Shown: positions 19,196-31,458, counted from the stretch's first letter. The stretch is DNA of 64,000 nt from Oasisia sp. SBJ-2009 (GCA_964017155.1 OZ024866.1:27602105-27666104), one strand, 5' to 3'. Translations and numbers: made by a program. Notes: a model not told the origin generated them from the letters alone.

Positions 19196-21167
19196 GTTGT
19201 CGAGGAATTGTGTGAAGTATATGTTGGGGTTTTGTATTACTCGGAGGATCTGTTCGTCATAAATTGTATTAACAAATGTTGAACTACTAATGCTTATCAT
19301 CAAATCGCCTAGTTGTGTTAAAGTTCATGTTGGTGTCTGTACTTGTAGCGTTGACGTTGCTGTAAGTCAGGTTGTTGCATTAAACAGTTTGTATTTACAC
19401 TGAGGTGTTGTGTCTGCCGAGGTCTGTATGTTTTGTGTAATACTGACAGTGGCGGTTTGTGAAAAATATAGAATCTTGAGGAAAGCTTGTAACCACACTG
19501 GCTATTTTGGACCATTCATAACTTAACATGATAACTTGTGACAGATCAAGATGGAAGTGAATTTAACTGATGAAGAGGCACATAGAATGCTATTGTCATT
19601 TTCTGTTAAACAGAGGTGATACATTCTTTCACTTACCCGGCACTTTCATACATTGTTCACAAGTTTCTGAATCCATAGCCATGAAATACTTGTTGTTTAG
19701 AAGTCTGAAGTAGGTGATGACAGGAAAGTGTCATTATATAGGTTACTTATCAAAATTGACACATGCTGTACTGTGACACGCACACACGCATGCATGCATG
19801 CATGTATGCATGCACACACACCATTATGTTATTTTTTTAATCTTGATATTGATCTCGAAAAAGCATCATGACGTACCAGTTACGTTGGTAGTATATATCT
19901 GTGGCGAATGAATTGAGTGTACAGGTCGAGTTACTACAATGACTGCATCCGTTCAGAAACCTAAAAATAATTGAAGTACCATCTTCCAAATACACACACA
20001 GTACATACATTGGTTGGCTCTCCAAAGTTTTTCATAACGGCATGTATCATTAATACTGAGTCTGACAGTCGACCAATGTATCAAAAATGTACAGTGTAGA
20101 AAATAATAATTTTCTATTAGGTGTTTAGGGTTCTCAGAAACAGTAGAAAGTGTATGCAACCCCCCCTTCTCCCCCAATGGTCACCATGTAGCTCCATCGT
20201 GCTACACACGAATTGAGGGCAGTCGGAATGTTGAAGGAAGCAGACACCAGCACTAGTGCCAGAATACAACAATCAGTACAGTACATTGTTCCCCCGACTA
20301 TGAAAGTTGTTATGTACCCGTAAGAGTAACTTGTAGTTTTCACTAATAACCAGTCCATTGATGTTTGCAAGTAACAAATGTCATCAACAATAGGGTTATC
20401 TTTGTCCGGTCTGGAGTTTTGCTGCACACAGAAGGAATACAAGATGACCGTATACACTGTGATACAGTGTGTAATACATGTGTTGATCGGATCTTGCAAG
20501 ACTGGTGCTGTTTATTGCATAGTGCACATTACAATATTGGGACAGTCAGACGTCAGGCCTCTCCTGACAGTCCTGGACAAACACGGGTGGATCGTATAAT
20601 GACAAGAGAGACACCACCCTACAATGGCCTACATGCCCCGTCTTATTACACTATTTAGACACAAAGTTGTGGTGATAATACCGGTTACACCATTCGTTGG
20701 CAGGTTATGTCGTTCCTTGGCACGATTGATATTGAGCAAGTAGAAATATGTATATACATATATGTATTTATGTATTGTTCTGTTAATGTTATCCTTCATG
20801 TTACTGAGTCCCCTGAATCTGTTGGATTGGAACTAAATTCAAAACAAATCCATGAAACATGTAGTGATTAGTGGCACCATATGAAAGCATCCAGTCAAGA
20901 CATTAGTATAATACATGTAGAGCTGCTTCTTGAAAACACCTGTCATGTCTGATGCCACTAGTTCAACATTGTAAGTGGCATGACAGCGTAGGCCTTGTGA
21001 AAGAGTGGCACATCTGGTTGATGATGTGGGATGGTTGATGTGGACCATAGACACAGCAAGGTGCATTTGACTATGTGGACTGTGGAACGTGATGGCTTTA
21101 CAAGGTGCATGTGGACTGTGGACGGTGATGGCAGACTGAGACTGCAGTCTTGACTGTTGTGTTGCAG
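19196..21167. other. spacer between cassettes 14 and 15
   Basis: AT-rich DNA with a short (TGCA)n run at 19785-19820. No exon seen. A 121-codon minus-strand frame at 20134-20499 has no recognisable motif. Confidence 0.5.
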
Positions 21168-21515
21168 GCCCAGCAGTCTTACCATCAGTCTGGTGCCGTC
21201 AGCCAACAGTCTGGCGCAGTCGGCCGTCAGTCTGTGTCGGGGTACCGTCAGAGGAAGACGTATTTTTGCGTGACATGCAAGAAGACGTTCTCGACGGCGG
21301 GCGGCCTGCGACAGCACGAGGGACTCCACCGCGGCCTCTACCGCTATAAGTGTCAGTACTGCGGCAAGGGGTTCTCGGCCACCACCAACCTGAGGGGCCA
21401 CCTGGTGACACACACGGGCAGCAAGGAGTACATCTGCTCCCTGTGTCAGCAGGCGTTCAGCTACGGCTACCTGCTGAAGAGACACATGAACCGCTTTCAC
21501 CCGACACAGCCGTGA
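21168..21515 (+). CDS. alternative 3' exon 15: three-C2H2 zinc-finger cassette (class I)
   Basis: Acceptor 'GACTGTTGTGTTGCAG' ends at 21167; phase 0 (GCC CAG CAG), stop TGA 21513-21515, 115 residues. The linker is Gln/Ser/Gly-rich with a repeated 'QSGAV'. Fingers at about 34-54, 62-82, 90-111: 'FSTAGGLRQH', 'FSATTNLRGH', 'FSYGYLLKRH'. Linkers 'HRGLYRYKC' and 'HTGSKEYIC'. Its finger 3 is almost that of cassette 16. Confidence 0.88.
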   Translation, partial: AQQSYHQSGAVSQQSGAVGRQSVSGYRQRKTYFCVTCKKTFSTAGGLRQHEGLHRGLYRYKCQYCGKGFSATTNLRGHLVTHTGSKEYICSLCQQAFSYGYLLKRHMNRFHPTQP

Positions 21516-22200
21516 TGTCTCCCATGCCTGTCACTAGGTCTGTTGAATGATCGTGTCGCTTTGATAGACATGTGAATGGGTCTGTTGACATTTCACAAGT
21601 CTCGCTTTGATGGGTGGTTGGGGTTTGTAGTGGCCATGACGTAGGTGCATGTGTTGGTGGCTGGTGTCAGGACAGGTTGACATTGCTTCTAATGTGGAAT
21701 GACACCTTGGCTGTTTGTGGATGGTAATGACGGGCAACTGTTGTTTGTGGAATGGTGATGCCGTCTCCGTTATGCCTGTTTTAATGCGGTGGTGTGGGAA
21801 CTACAGTTTCAGCTTTCTGGTTAGATGCTGGGGTAGTTCGTCCGTCCTTGCATGGTAATAATTGACACTATATGTATAACACCAACACTCTACCAGTCTA
21901 CAGAATGAAGAGACCATTGTGACTGAGACCTATCTAATAGTAATAGACACAGTGTGTGCTTATGTGAATATCTTCATATCTACAACATCTAAGTAGGTAA
22001 TTACAGCTACAGTTAGCTTGCACATTTTAGTTAGAATAAGAAACAAGTGCTTATATGTTGCACCAATAGTACCCCTACTTGTCCGTAATGGAACTCTGAG
22101 AGCCCACACACGGGGGAACAAGTGTACACATAGATTAACGTCCTCGTATGTATCCAACAAAAACAGTGCAAAGACAGTGCTGTGTCGCAACATCTGGGGG
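21516..22200. other. spacer after cassette 15
   Basis: No gene or repeat recognised. Confidence 0.45.
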
Positions 22201-22337
22201 GAAGTAGGTGGCCTGCTGAAGTAGGTGGCCTGCTGAAGTAGGTGGCCTGCTGAAGTAGGTGGCCTGCTGAAGTAGGTGGCCTGCTGAAGTAGGTGGCCTG
22301 CTGAAGTAGGTGGCCTGCTGAAGTAGGTGGCCTGCTG
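22201..22337. repeat. 17-bp tandem repeat, 8 copies
   Basis: Eight near-perfect copies of GAAGTAGGTGGCCTGCT. Unrelated in sequence to the 17-bp array after cassette 14. Confidence 0.93.
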
Positions 22338-22689
22338 CCTCATGGAAACATGACATAGACTAGAAGGAGCACAACAGTGTAGTGTTTAGGACATCCACCT
22401 GCTATGCCTACACTCCTAACTGGGCAAGCATGGTATAGTTGATGCAAAAAGCTGACTCTTAACATTGGGGACTGTCTGTCCCCCGTGACTCAAGAGATCA
22501 TATTAATGTTGATCCCTTCTGAAAATGGGATGTAAAAGAGCCACTGAGGACTGCACCCTGGCAGTGACCACCCTGGCAGTGACCACCCTCAGTGCCAGCA
22601 GAGACAGATTGGCTTGGTGATAATGTTCTGAAATGACTGACTAATTGAACGAGACCTCAAGACCATGACGTCGTAACCACAATATAAAA

Positions 22690-23000
22690 AAAATATTGTA
22701 ATAGTTCACCTTACTTGAGGCTGGAAATAACTAGAACGAGAGATTAGCAAGATGTATTGCGAGAGACAGCGAAGGTGTGGAGATAATGTCAGACGTTTAA
22801 AAAGAGATGGGTTTATCAAGTGATTTTTAACAAGGAAATCCACCAAGTGATATTTAATTAGTTTTTCTAATAGTTTGCAAATCACCAATGTGAAACTCAC
22901 TGGTCTATAGTTCTCTGACTTGTTTCTTGAACGTTTTTTAAAATAATGGTATGATGTTTGCTTCTTTCCATTCTAACGGAACTACTCCCTCCTCTAATGA
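22690..23000 (-). mobile_element. decayed non-LTR retrotransposon reverse-transcriptase fragment
   Basis: On the minus strand the translation contains 'YRPVSFTLVICKLLEKLIK' followed by 'HLVDFLVKNHLINPS', the conserved block before the RT finger region of CR1/L2-type elements. The frame is broken upstream and downstream. Not related to the zinc-finger array. Confidence 0.7.
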
Positions 23001-23189
23001 CATATTGAACACTGTTGCGAGTGATATGCTAATTTGTTCTACAATTTCCAATAGGTGATTTATTAGACTTTGTATCCCTTATATTTTTAGCTACTATTTT
23101 TGGGGTTACAATTAGTTGTCCTAAATAGTCTGACTCTCTCCCTTCAAATGTAGTCTCTGGTACTGGTAATGCACTAATATCTTCCCTGG

Positions 23190-23490
23190 CAGGGCTTTAT
23201 GCACCACCAAATTATTGCCAGTCAAACATGTTTTGGTGAACACATGGATGTTAACTGTTAAGCCAGTTTACAAACCTTAAAATGTGTCTGATAACCTGAA
23301 ATGGACTACAAACACATATGTGACACCATTTACACTCACTCCTAAGGCATAACTGACTATATCTATAGTTTTGGAACATCTTTATTTGCTCCTTATTTTA
23401 TTTTACCTGTCCACCCATATTTCTACCCGTCTACAACGTTTTTACCCTTCCAAATGATGGGTGAATGGGTCTCTGCATAAAGCTATGTTC
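23190..23490. repeat. dispersed repeat, copy 2 (first copy at 10330-10625)
   Basis: Same ordered motifs as the first copy (GGGCTTTATGCA, CACATGGATGTTAACTGTTA, CCATTTACACTCACT, ACCCGTC units, CATAAAGCTATG). Confidence 0.75.
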
Positions 23491-23544
23491 CCTGATAAAC
23501 ACGGAATTAAAACTACTCGTTTAGGTTTTCTGCCATTAAAAATT

Positions 23545-23700
23545 AGCTGGGACCCGAGCTTTCTCGGTTGCCGCACCAACGCTGTGGAATTCGCTTCCTG
23601 CCAGTGTTAAATCAGAAGGTAATAATATATAGTTTCATTCCGCCGACGTCTAAACACCTGTCTCTTTAATGCTGCCTATCCTCCTAAGCCTCCTAGCTTC
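23545..23700 (+). mobile_element. retrotransposon C-terminal fragment
   Basis: The plus strand translates to 'AFSVAAPTLWNSLPASVKSE', the conserved tail of many CR1/L2-like polyproteins, then a stop, with further related sequence ('SFRRRL', 'LFNAAYPP') in another frame. A decayed fragment. Confidence 0.65.
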
Positions 23701-23909
23701 GTCATCCATCCATTGATGACTCACGCACTGTTTTCGATTACGAGTTTGCTTAATCCCTTGGTTTTGTCGCGCCACTGAGCTCGATCTTCGAGGATATTGG
23801 CACAAAAGAAGTCATTATTATTATATATTATAAGAATCCCTCTGTTATTATGCAGGACCTGTAAGAACCTGTAAGAATGATGTCTCCATGACTACGTGTC
23901 TACTTGCAG

Positions 23910-24242
23910 GCCAGTACTGCTGCCACTCCACGGGCCTCAACGGTAGATCCGTGTCTCTCACGGCTCCCCATTGTCCGCGGCAACCGGCCGTGGACTTGTT
24001 CCAAGTGCAGCAAGACCTTCATCACGAACAGCGGCCTGAAACTGCACGAGGACCTGCACCGCGGCCTCTACCGCTACCGGTGCGAGGTCTGTGGAAAGGG
24101 CTTCTCTGGCACGAGTAACCTGCGCGGGCACATGGTGATACACACCGGCAAGAAACCGTACGAGTGCGCGCTGTGCGAGCAGGCGTTTAGCTACGGCTAC
24201 CTGCTGAAGAAACACAGGCAGAAATGTCACACGGACAGCTAA
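23910..24242 (+). CDS. alternative 3' exon 16: three-C2H2 zinc-finger cassette (class I)
   Basis: Acceptor 'GTGTCTACTTGCAG' ends at 23909; phase 0 (GCC AGT ACT), stop TAA 24240-24242, 110 residues. Fingers at about 30-50, 58-78, 86-107: 'FITNSGLKLH', 'FSGTSNLRGH', 'FSYGYLLKKH'. The F2-F3 linker is 'HTGKKPYEC', the closest in the array to the canonical TGEKP linker. The exon is GC-rich against AT-rich flanks and follows retrotransposon debris by about 200 bases. Confidence 0.88.
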   Translation, partial: ASTAATPRASTVDPCLSRLPIVRGNRPWTCSKCSKTFITNSGLKLHEDLHRGLYRYRCEVCGKGFSGTSNLRGHMVIHTGKKPYECALCEQAFSYGYLLKKHRQKCHTDS

Positions 24243-24857
24243 CTGTGGCCGATCAGACGGCACAGAGGCGGTTCAGTGTGAATTGTGCATCGTTTCGGCG
24301 TGATGTTGTTTGAGATGTTTAGAGAGACTGCAATATTTGCGAGACGTAGCAATATTTGCGAGACGTAGGAATGTTGTGGGTGTCACGTAGAACCCTCTGC
24401 TTATGTGTATTTGTGTGAATACATGTAGAAGTACAACGTGTAAAAGTAGAGATTAGTCGAGTTCATGACTTGGTGTTGACGGTCCGGTGATAGAACTAGT
24501 CGTGAGCTCACCATATTGACGTATGTTTAAAACAGCACCAACAGCGTAGTATTGAGATGTTTAGAGAGACGGCATTATCTGCGAGATATAAGAATGTTTG
24601 GGTGTCGTCTATTGTGCTAGTGGTACATTTTTACCTCAGTGAAGACACAACGAGCACTGAGCGTGTAGTAGTTGTGCAGTACCTGGGGTAGTTGTGATTA
24701 GTGACATTAGTTGAGTTCTGTCGTGACTCATTGTCGACACTCGACAGTCTGATGATGGAATTTATTACGAGCCCACCAAAACAGGAACCACAGTGTAGTA
24801 ATGACTGTCGGTGTGAGGTGGCCCCACTAACCATGCTCCGTCGTTGTGTTCTTGCAG
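24243..24857. other. spacer between cassettes 16 and 17
   Basis: Contains two partial repeats of 'GCAATATTTGCGAGACGTAG' (24330-24370) with a diverged echo at 24555-24600. Nothing else recognised. Confidence 0.45.
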
Positions 24858-25211
24858 ACGCCGTTGGCGCTAGCGTCAACCATGCAGCCTGTGCGTAGCT
24901 ATGGCGGTGACGACAGGCGCCCGAAACCGTATCAGTGCTCGGTGTGCAGGAAGGCGTTTACCACGCCCTCGGGATGTCAGCTCCACGAGAACCTGCACCG
25001 AGGCCTGTACCGCTATCGCTGCGAGTACTGCGGCAAGGGCTTCTCAGCCACCAGCAACCTGCAGGGTCACTTGACCACTCACACTGGACACAAGCAGCAC
25101 CCGTGTCCACTGTGTGACAGTACCTTCAGCTATAGACACTTGCTGAAGAGACACGTGCTGAAGGTCCACCCGTCTCAGTCGGCGTCACTAGGGTTTGACA
25201 GTTGTAGTTGA
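24858..25211 (+). CDS. alternative 3' exon 17: three-C2H2 zinc-finger cassette (class I)
   Basis: Acceptor 'GTTGTGTTCTTGCAG' ends at 24857; phase 0 (ACG CCG TTG), stop TGA 25209-25211, 117 residues. Fingers at about 27-47, 55-75, 83-104: 'FTTPSGCQLH', 'FSATSNLQGH', 'FSYRHLLKRH'. F2-F3 linker 'HTGHKQHPC'. A 14-residue tail follows the last finger. Grouped with cassettes 6, 15 and 16 by the 'RGLYRYRC' segment. Confidence 0.88.
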   Translation, partial: TPLALASTMQPVRSYGGDDRRPKPYQCSVCRKAFTTPSGCQLHENLHRGLYRYRCEYCGKGFSATSNLQGHLTTHTGHKQHPCPLCDSTFSYRHLLKRHVLKVHPSQSASLGFDSCS

Positions 25212-25685
25212 TAGCAGGACATGGTCACTAGGAGAGAGATTGGTCACTCATATTTGAGTGCGTCACTGCTGACAAGGTCGTTATTTAGATGTACATATAC
25301 CCCTGGGTATGTTGGTTGTGGATGACACCTTGGCATGTTATTTCTTGGCGTCATTTCGAGATGCTTTAAAAGCAGCTTTCAGTCTCGGTGGCTGTTGAGT
25401 CGGATGTTGTCGGTGCAAATCGCAAAAAGCTGCAGTTGAATGATGATGGGACGTTGGATAATGCCACCACAAGCCATGCCATGTCCTGTTCCTTGTTATA
25501 CCATCACCAGGCACAAGAACAGTGGAATGCAAAAAAGTTTGTTAAAGGTGTAATAATAAGAACAATTTATTGACCACCACATCCAATGCTGTTCAGAGCC
25601 ATTTATTGTAGATAGCGTACAGCATTTGTAAGAAAAACCACTTAGCTAAATATATAAAATAATACATTTGAATAAAACAACAGTA

Positions 25686-25747
<62 letters not shown>

Positions 25748-28259
25748 TAAATATAAAATAAACATTAAATAAACATGAAATAAACATTAAATATGATCAG
25801 CTAGTATGAAAGAGTGTTGGTAAAAGTCATGTAAACCCACTATGAAAAGTTGCGTCTGCGGCACAGATTGAAACGAGTCCAGTGATGTTTTGCTGGTAAT
25901 ACTTGACAACACAGCTGACACTGCTGTAGTACTGCTACCCGTACTGTGTAGGTTGACAGGGGTGACCTCAACATCTCTTTGATTTCCGGTGTGATCCCTG
26001 ATGGGTCCCACGTGCTCACAGGCTGATTCAGTGAACTTCCTGCTAATAATTGCCACAGGATGATTGTTGGTAAGAAAACACAGTGTCGCTTGAAGTGTCC
26101 AAGTTTAATTGTAATCAAATTAATCGTGGTCACTGCTTTTCTGCTACCGTAATCACTGAAATGTTACAAATGTGCTGGTTTGTTAGTTCATTTCTATTGT
26201 TATGTTAGTTTATTTAGACAGGGTTTCTAATAGCAAAAACATTATTGACTTGTTGAATTGGTTAGTCGTGCATGAACATACTGCATTTAGACAAGCTGTG
26301 GAAAAATTACTGACATTTGGTCAAATATATTCAAATATAATTAAATACAAATACTCTTGAGGGATTCAAATACAAATACTTTTAAATGCAAAAGTATTTA
26401 AATACAAAAAACATATCCATTAGAAAATATTTCAAATGCTTCTTTCAAATATTTTTCAAATGCTTTAAATTTTCAGGATATATTACTATATAGGTAAAAG
26501 AAAAGCAAATCATATTATATCTAGGCATTTATAGGCATAATTAGTGTTTTGCTCATAAGTACTAGCTAGTCTTGTTATTGCTAATTACATCGCTGTGACA
26601 AGTGATTCAGAAATCTTTATCTGCAGAGGTAAAGGCTATATTATATTGTTTCTAAGGTTAAGCCAGGAGGTCCATAATAAAATCCATCCTGTGGCTCTGA
26701 GCAAGCAAAAGTTGTGGTCACTGCCAGGGCTACCTGCTATCAAGAATGTTCTTCAGTAATTAGCAGTGTTGGGTGAAAAACATTAAAGTTGCCATAAATG
26801 TGTATTTTGAAGGTTGAAAACAATTGGTTTGGTGAAACGTAATATGCAGTGAAGGTTCTCAGTTAGGCAGGTATTATAATAAATTATGTGATCGAGAAAC
26901 CAAAATGTTGATACTGACAATGTATTTGAAAAAGTATTTTGAAAGTATTTGAAAATGTCAAATACTTTAGGAACGTATTTAAATACAAATACTTTATATT
27001 AATAAATTACAAATACAATTACAGGTACTTTAAAACAATATTAAAATACTTTCAAATACAATGTATTTGACGCCATGGCTGCTGTACTGTTCATTTACTG
27101 TGTTCACTGGCATTAACTTGTTTATTGAATAAAATTTACTTTTTAAACTGACTGCTGACTAGTTTATGTGGCACCAGTCAACTACAAGTTTTGTAGTGAT
27201 TGAAATGAACGGGATAAGGCCTGTTTGTGTGAGTTGCAACATCACATTGTCAACCGTTTTAGGGATTGTAATGTTGCCAGGCCACTGAAAGGTGGGTCTC
27301 TGTGAAATTGGTAGTTAGTACACCACTAGAAAGAACACTACATGTATACATTTGATTAGATAGATAAATATTTCATTTATTTCAGACCAGTTGTATACAT
27401 AATAATACAGTAGATACAATATTCAAATTGTAAGTACGTAGACGTAATGATTGATCTTTGAAGACTAGTAGCACCAAGAGGTTAAAGGTCGCTGTCCCGC
27501 TGACCACTATACACATGATACAAGATAGTTTATGAAATTTCTTGTGATCAGTATAAAATCATAAAAACAGTAATTACATAGGCAGTCGCAGACAAATATT
27601 CCATACATTCACACTGGTTCTGGTACTGGTGACCAGGTTACACAATGTAGTCAATTATAAAATAAATACATGAATAAATAGTATTGATTTAACATAAATA
27701 TTTTAAAATTAAATATAATGAATAAGTAAATATTGATTTAAAAATAAATTATTATTTAATTACATTTTTAAACCTACTAACTTCATGAAATTGGGTATAA
27801 ACATTAATAGTATAACTAGGATTTATTGATAATCTTGATAACTTGTATTTAGGTCTACAACTACATTGTCAGTTACTGCCCACGGGGTCACCCCCGGTGC
27901 AACAAATATTTATATTTCCCTTTTTGGGATTATTTAACAAAGTACATCTTATCTCATTTACTATCACTGAGTGGAATGGCCGTGTTTCCGTGTACTAGTG
28001 TTCTGAGAGTATATTTAAAATCGAGACTTTCCTCCCAGCAAATAAATGTCACGTGTCATCCAGGTGTACATACCGATATACAGACAGCACATGAATATGA
28101 TGCCATTTGTAAGTTGACGTAAACTGTCAGGAAGCAAATCTTCAGGCCGGATGATTCCGGGATGAACTCCGGATGACTTTATCGGTGACATAATGATCCA
28201 GATTGAAGGTGTGAGGTGGTCATAGTGCCATCTAACGCTGGTTCGTGTTTTGTTTTTAG
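25212..28259. other. 3-kb gene-free interval
   Basis: A (TA)n tract at 25690-25742 and, at about 26310-27080, many AAATACAAATACTTT units on one side and their complements (AAAGTATTTGAAA) on the other, typical of a palindromic hAT-type MITE. I see no exon. Confidence 0.5.
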
Positions 28260-28583
28260 GCCGGCAACTTCGCAGTTTCAGTCCTGCCATGGAAGCTTGT
28301 CGGCCGGGACAGATCGTTTGGGAATTTCTGGTGCCGCAAATGCAACCAGAGCTTTACAGAGAAGGACGAGTTAGATGCACATGAGAAGCTGCACGAGAAG
28401 AAGTATCGCTACCACTGTCCCTACTGTCACAAGGGATTCTCATCGACCAGTAACATGAAGGGACATTTGGCCAGACACACGAAGAAGAAGGACCACGTGT
28501 GTACATTGTGTGGCATCGAGTACGTGTATCGAAAGAACCTTGTGTACCACATGCGGCAGCACCATGACAAGAACACGAACTGA
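28260..28583 (+). CDS. alternative 3' exon 18: divergent three-C2H2 zinc-finger cassette
   Basis: Acceptor 'GTGTTTTGTTTTTAG' ends at 28259 and gives an in-frame TAG. Phase 0 (GCC GGC AAC), stop TGA 28581-28583, 107 residues, no ATG before the fingers. Fingers at about 25-45, 53-73, 81-102: 'FTEKDELDAH', 'FSSTSNMKGH', 'YVYRKNLVYH'. It keeps the class I 'YRYHC' junction but has Lys-rich linkers (HEKKYRYHC, HTKKKDHVC) and an acidic finger 1 helix. The most diverged class I member; easy to miss because it lacks a start codon. Confidence 0.87.
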   Translation, partial: AGNFAVSVLPWKLVGRDRSFGNFWCRKCNQSFTEKDELDAHEKLHEKKYRYHCPYCHKGFSSTSNMKGHLARHTKKKDHVCTLCGIEYVYRKNLVYHMRQHHDKNTN

Positions 28584-30009
28584 TCGGGGCAGTGAGACTG
28601 TGAGGTGCTCTGTCGAGTGTGTTGTGGTTCAACCAAGAGAAAGACATGTTATCGCTGAAGCCAGTTGCTTTATCCAAAGAGATTGTTATTGTCGCATGTC
28701 GCGGTAAGCAGTTGCTAGCATCATCACAGACAACGTCAACATAGATGTACCTTGACTGTAGTTTACACGTGGTTGTGACACTGTGGTTACCAGCTGCAAC
28801 ATTTCATTGTCAACAGTTGTTGAGATTTTAATGTTATGAATGCACTGAAAGTTGGGTTTCTGTGATATTGCGATCATCATTCAAAAGAACATTGTAACAC
28901 AGATTAGAGTTAAGCCAAGTGAACAAACCATGGACTGATGGAGTGATGTTGTGTTTGGTTAACCTCAGTCATGTTCTTAGTGTCCACATGCAACAAACTT
29001 CTGGTCTTTGAGCACAGCAGACACGTATGTGGGGAATTTTTTTTCAACTCAATTCACTTTAATGTCCTTAAAAAGGATATCCATCGTACAATTCATTATT
29101 GCATCTAAAATATGTAAAAAGATTGTCACAAAACACAAAAGAAATGCAAAATATAACCACACAAAAAGCAAACTCGTTAGCATCAATATCACTTATTTAA
29201 CATTCTAATTGCAACAGGCACAAAACTCCTGCTGTGGCAAGTCATTTTGCATTTTATACAACGATATCTCCTTCGAGATGGAAGAACATGAAAGTATGTA
29301 AAGAGCGGGTGATTAGACTCAGCAGCAATAGTATGAGCTATCTTCAAGATTGCATGGTTGATCATTTGAGATAGCATTGGTGTGAGATTTGTACAAGCCT
29401 GGTACAGTTACTCACGGAAAGAGCAGGATAGTAACAAGTGCTGCAATACATTATGCACTATATGGAAGTCGCTGTAGTGAATTAGTGATTGCATGTGTTG
29501 TTTGACTGTATTAGAAGTGATTCCATGGGAACTAGGTGTCTGTTATGTTATGTAGTTGACATACCTACTTACAGAACAACTATGATGCTGACTTTTCGTC
29601 AGTTCTAATGACATAGCCAGAGCTCACATTCTTGGTGTAGACTTTATTGAAGACAGTGAGTGCTCTTTCTAATTACCACACTGTTGACAAAAACTGCCAC
29701 AGGATTCGCTTATATAGCCTAACATGAAGTTAAGTAAATTATGAGCAGATATACCTGGAGTGAGGTTGTGATCTATTCTATGTTCTCATCAGTTGCATTG
29801 CCAGTGTGTTGCTGTTTCGTTCAGTATTTCAGCATTCTGCATGCAGACTATTGACCTGCATGCTGGTGGGAGTTGTGCTGGAAATAACTCGCCACCATAG
29901 GAAACTTACCTAGACAGGAACCTTATGACAGTATCGACAGATTGCCACCATAAATGTGTTCTTATAACCAGTATAAAATGTTAGTTGTCAGTGGGACCTT
30001 CAACTTTGT
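28584..30009. other. spacer with retroelement end
   Basis: Includes a LINE 3' end (separate entry). The segment 28790-28870 resembles 27230-27310 (CATTGTCAAC, TGTAATGTT/TTTAATGTT, CACTGAAAG, GGGT(C/T)TCTGTGA), suggesting an old local duplication across cassette 18. Confidence 0.4.
29045..29400 (-). mobile_element. non-LTR retrotransposon 3' end, copy 1
   Basis: Minus-strand translation ends 'HPLFTYFHVLPSRRRYRC' ... 'SRSFVPVAIRMLNK', the conserved C-terminus of CR1/L2-like reverse transcriptases, followed by a 3' UTR shared with 57905-58270. Confidence 0.72.
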
Positions 30010-30393
30010 CAGCAGATCTTCAGCATTGTACAGTTGATGGTCAGCAGATCTTCAGCATTGTACAGCTGGTGGTCAGCAAATCTTCAGCATTGTACAGTTG
30101 ATGGTCAGCAAATCTTCAGCATTGTACAGTTGATGGTCAGCAGATCTTCAGTGTTGTACAGTTGATGGTCAGCAGATCTTCAGCATTGTACAGCTGATGG
30201 TCAGCAAATCTTCAGCATTGTACAGTTGATGGTCAGCAGATCTTCAGTGTTGTACAGTTGATGGTCAGCAGATCTTCAGCATTGTACAGTTGATGGTCAG
30301 CAGATCTTCAGCATTGTACAGCTGATGGTCAGCAAATCTTTAGCATTGTACAGTTGATGGTCAGCAAATTTTCAGCGTTGTACAGTTGTGGAG
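30010..30393. repeat. 32-bp minisatellite, 12 copies
   Basis: Twelve copies of a 32-bp unit CAGCA(G/A)ATCTTCAGCATTGTACAG(T/C)TGATGGT with a few alternating variants. Confidence 0.94.
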
Positions 30394-30734
30394 TTAGACA
30401 ATTAACGTTCATTATTTTAATAAACGCATGGAATCCAACAAAAATGACGTTTGCCATATAATTTTGTAATAATTTATATTCTACAACTCGACATCAGAAC
30501 AAGTAGGATGTATAATTTAGCTTTATCGGCATGTACATAATGTTAATATATATATATATATATATATATTAAATTGAATTGTCACAGAACAACACTACCG
30601 TTTTGGATAATGTATGTGACATCGTGCATCATTTCATTATCAGCATTATATACACAATTATTATGTCATCATCAAACGAAGCATGTCATGTTGCCAGCAC
30701 CACAGAGCGACCATTTTGTCGACAAAGACACGAT

Positions 30735-31180
30735 TGGGGCTAGCCTCGCTTAACCACCTCTCTCTCGCTCGGCTGCCTAACTTTGCCGGGAAGCCAGTCT
30801 GGTCACTTAATTGTAACTGGAATGTTACCCTAAGAGATGCTAAAAGTGCTGCCACCTCACGGAGCATGGGTAATGGAGGCTAACCCTGCCATAATTCCTG
30901 CTTCATAAACAACTGAAAATTTGTATTTCTGTTCTGTGCGAATACACAAATGTATAAGTTTAATATTGAATACTTTTAGAAATATAGTATTATTGTATTT
31001 ATAAAAGTATATCCTTATTTTACTTGTATTTCATAGTTGGCCTGAGAGCCAGTCAGCGTCTCTGTCCTATCTGGGGTAAGGCCGCCCTGGTGGCAACATT
31101 GGCAGAGCAATAATCGACCAAGTGGATGTGAGGGGCTAAATGAGTCGCTACCTCACGGAGTCTGGGTAATCGAGGCTAAG
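30735..31180. repeat. dispersed repeat family, copy 1 (others at 44020-44390 and 59885-60345)
   Basis: Shared motifs in order: CTCGCTCGGCTGC, CACCTCACGGAG, GGCCTGAGAGCCA(G/A)TC, GGTGGCAACAT. Copies differ in which part survives. No coding frame. A (TA)n tract at 30548-30569 precedes this copy and another (31389-31456) follows it. Confidence 0.65.
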
Positions 31181-31385
31181 ATACGGCGTGTTCATGGCGC
31201 CTGTCTGCAGTGCGATGTTGACACATTTATGCCGCGTAGACAGTGGGCGTATAGGGCCTGTAACTGGGTCACGATACATGGCGAGACTCCGCACGTCTGG
31301 AGCTGTTTGGGGACTGGACACAAGAATACGTTGTGGTTTCGATAAGCACTTATATCTGACAAGTTGTCTAAATGCACATAATCAT

Positions 31386-31458
<73 letters not shown>

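Noticed and set aside
638..28583. Interpretation as a cluster of independent KRAB- or SCAN-type zinc-finger genes
   Set aside because: No start codons, promoters or KRAB/SCAN exons occur between units; uniform phase 0 entry and acceptor-embedded stops require splicing from elsewhere.
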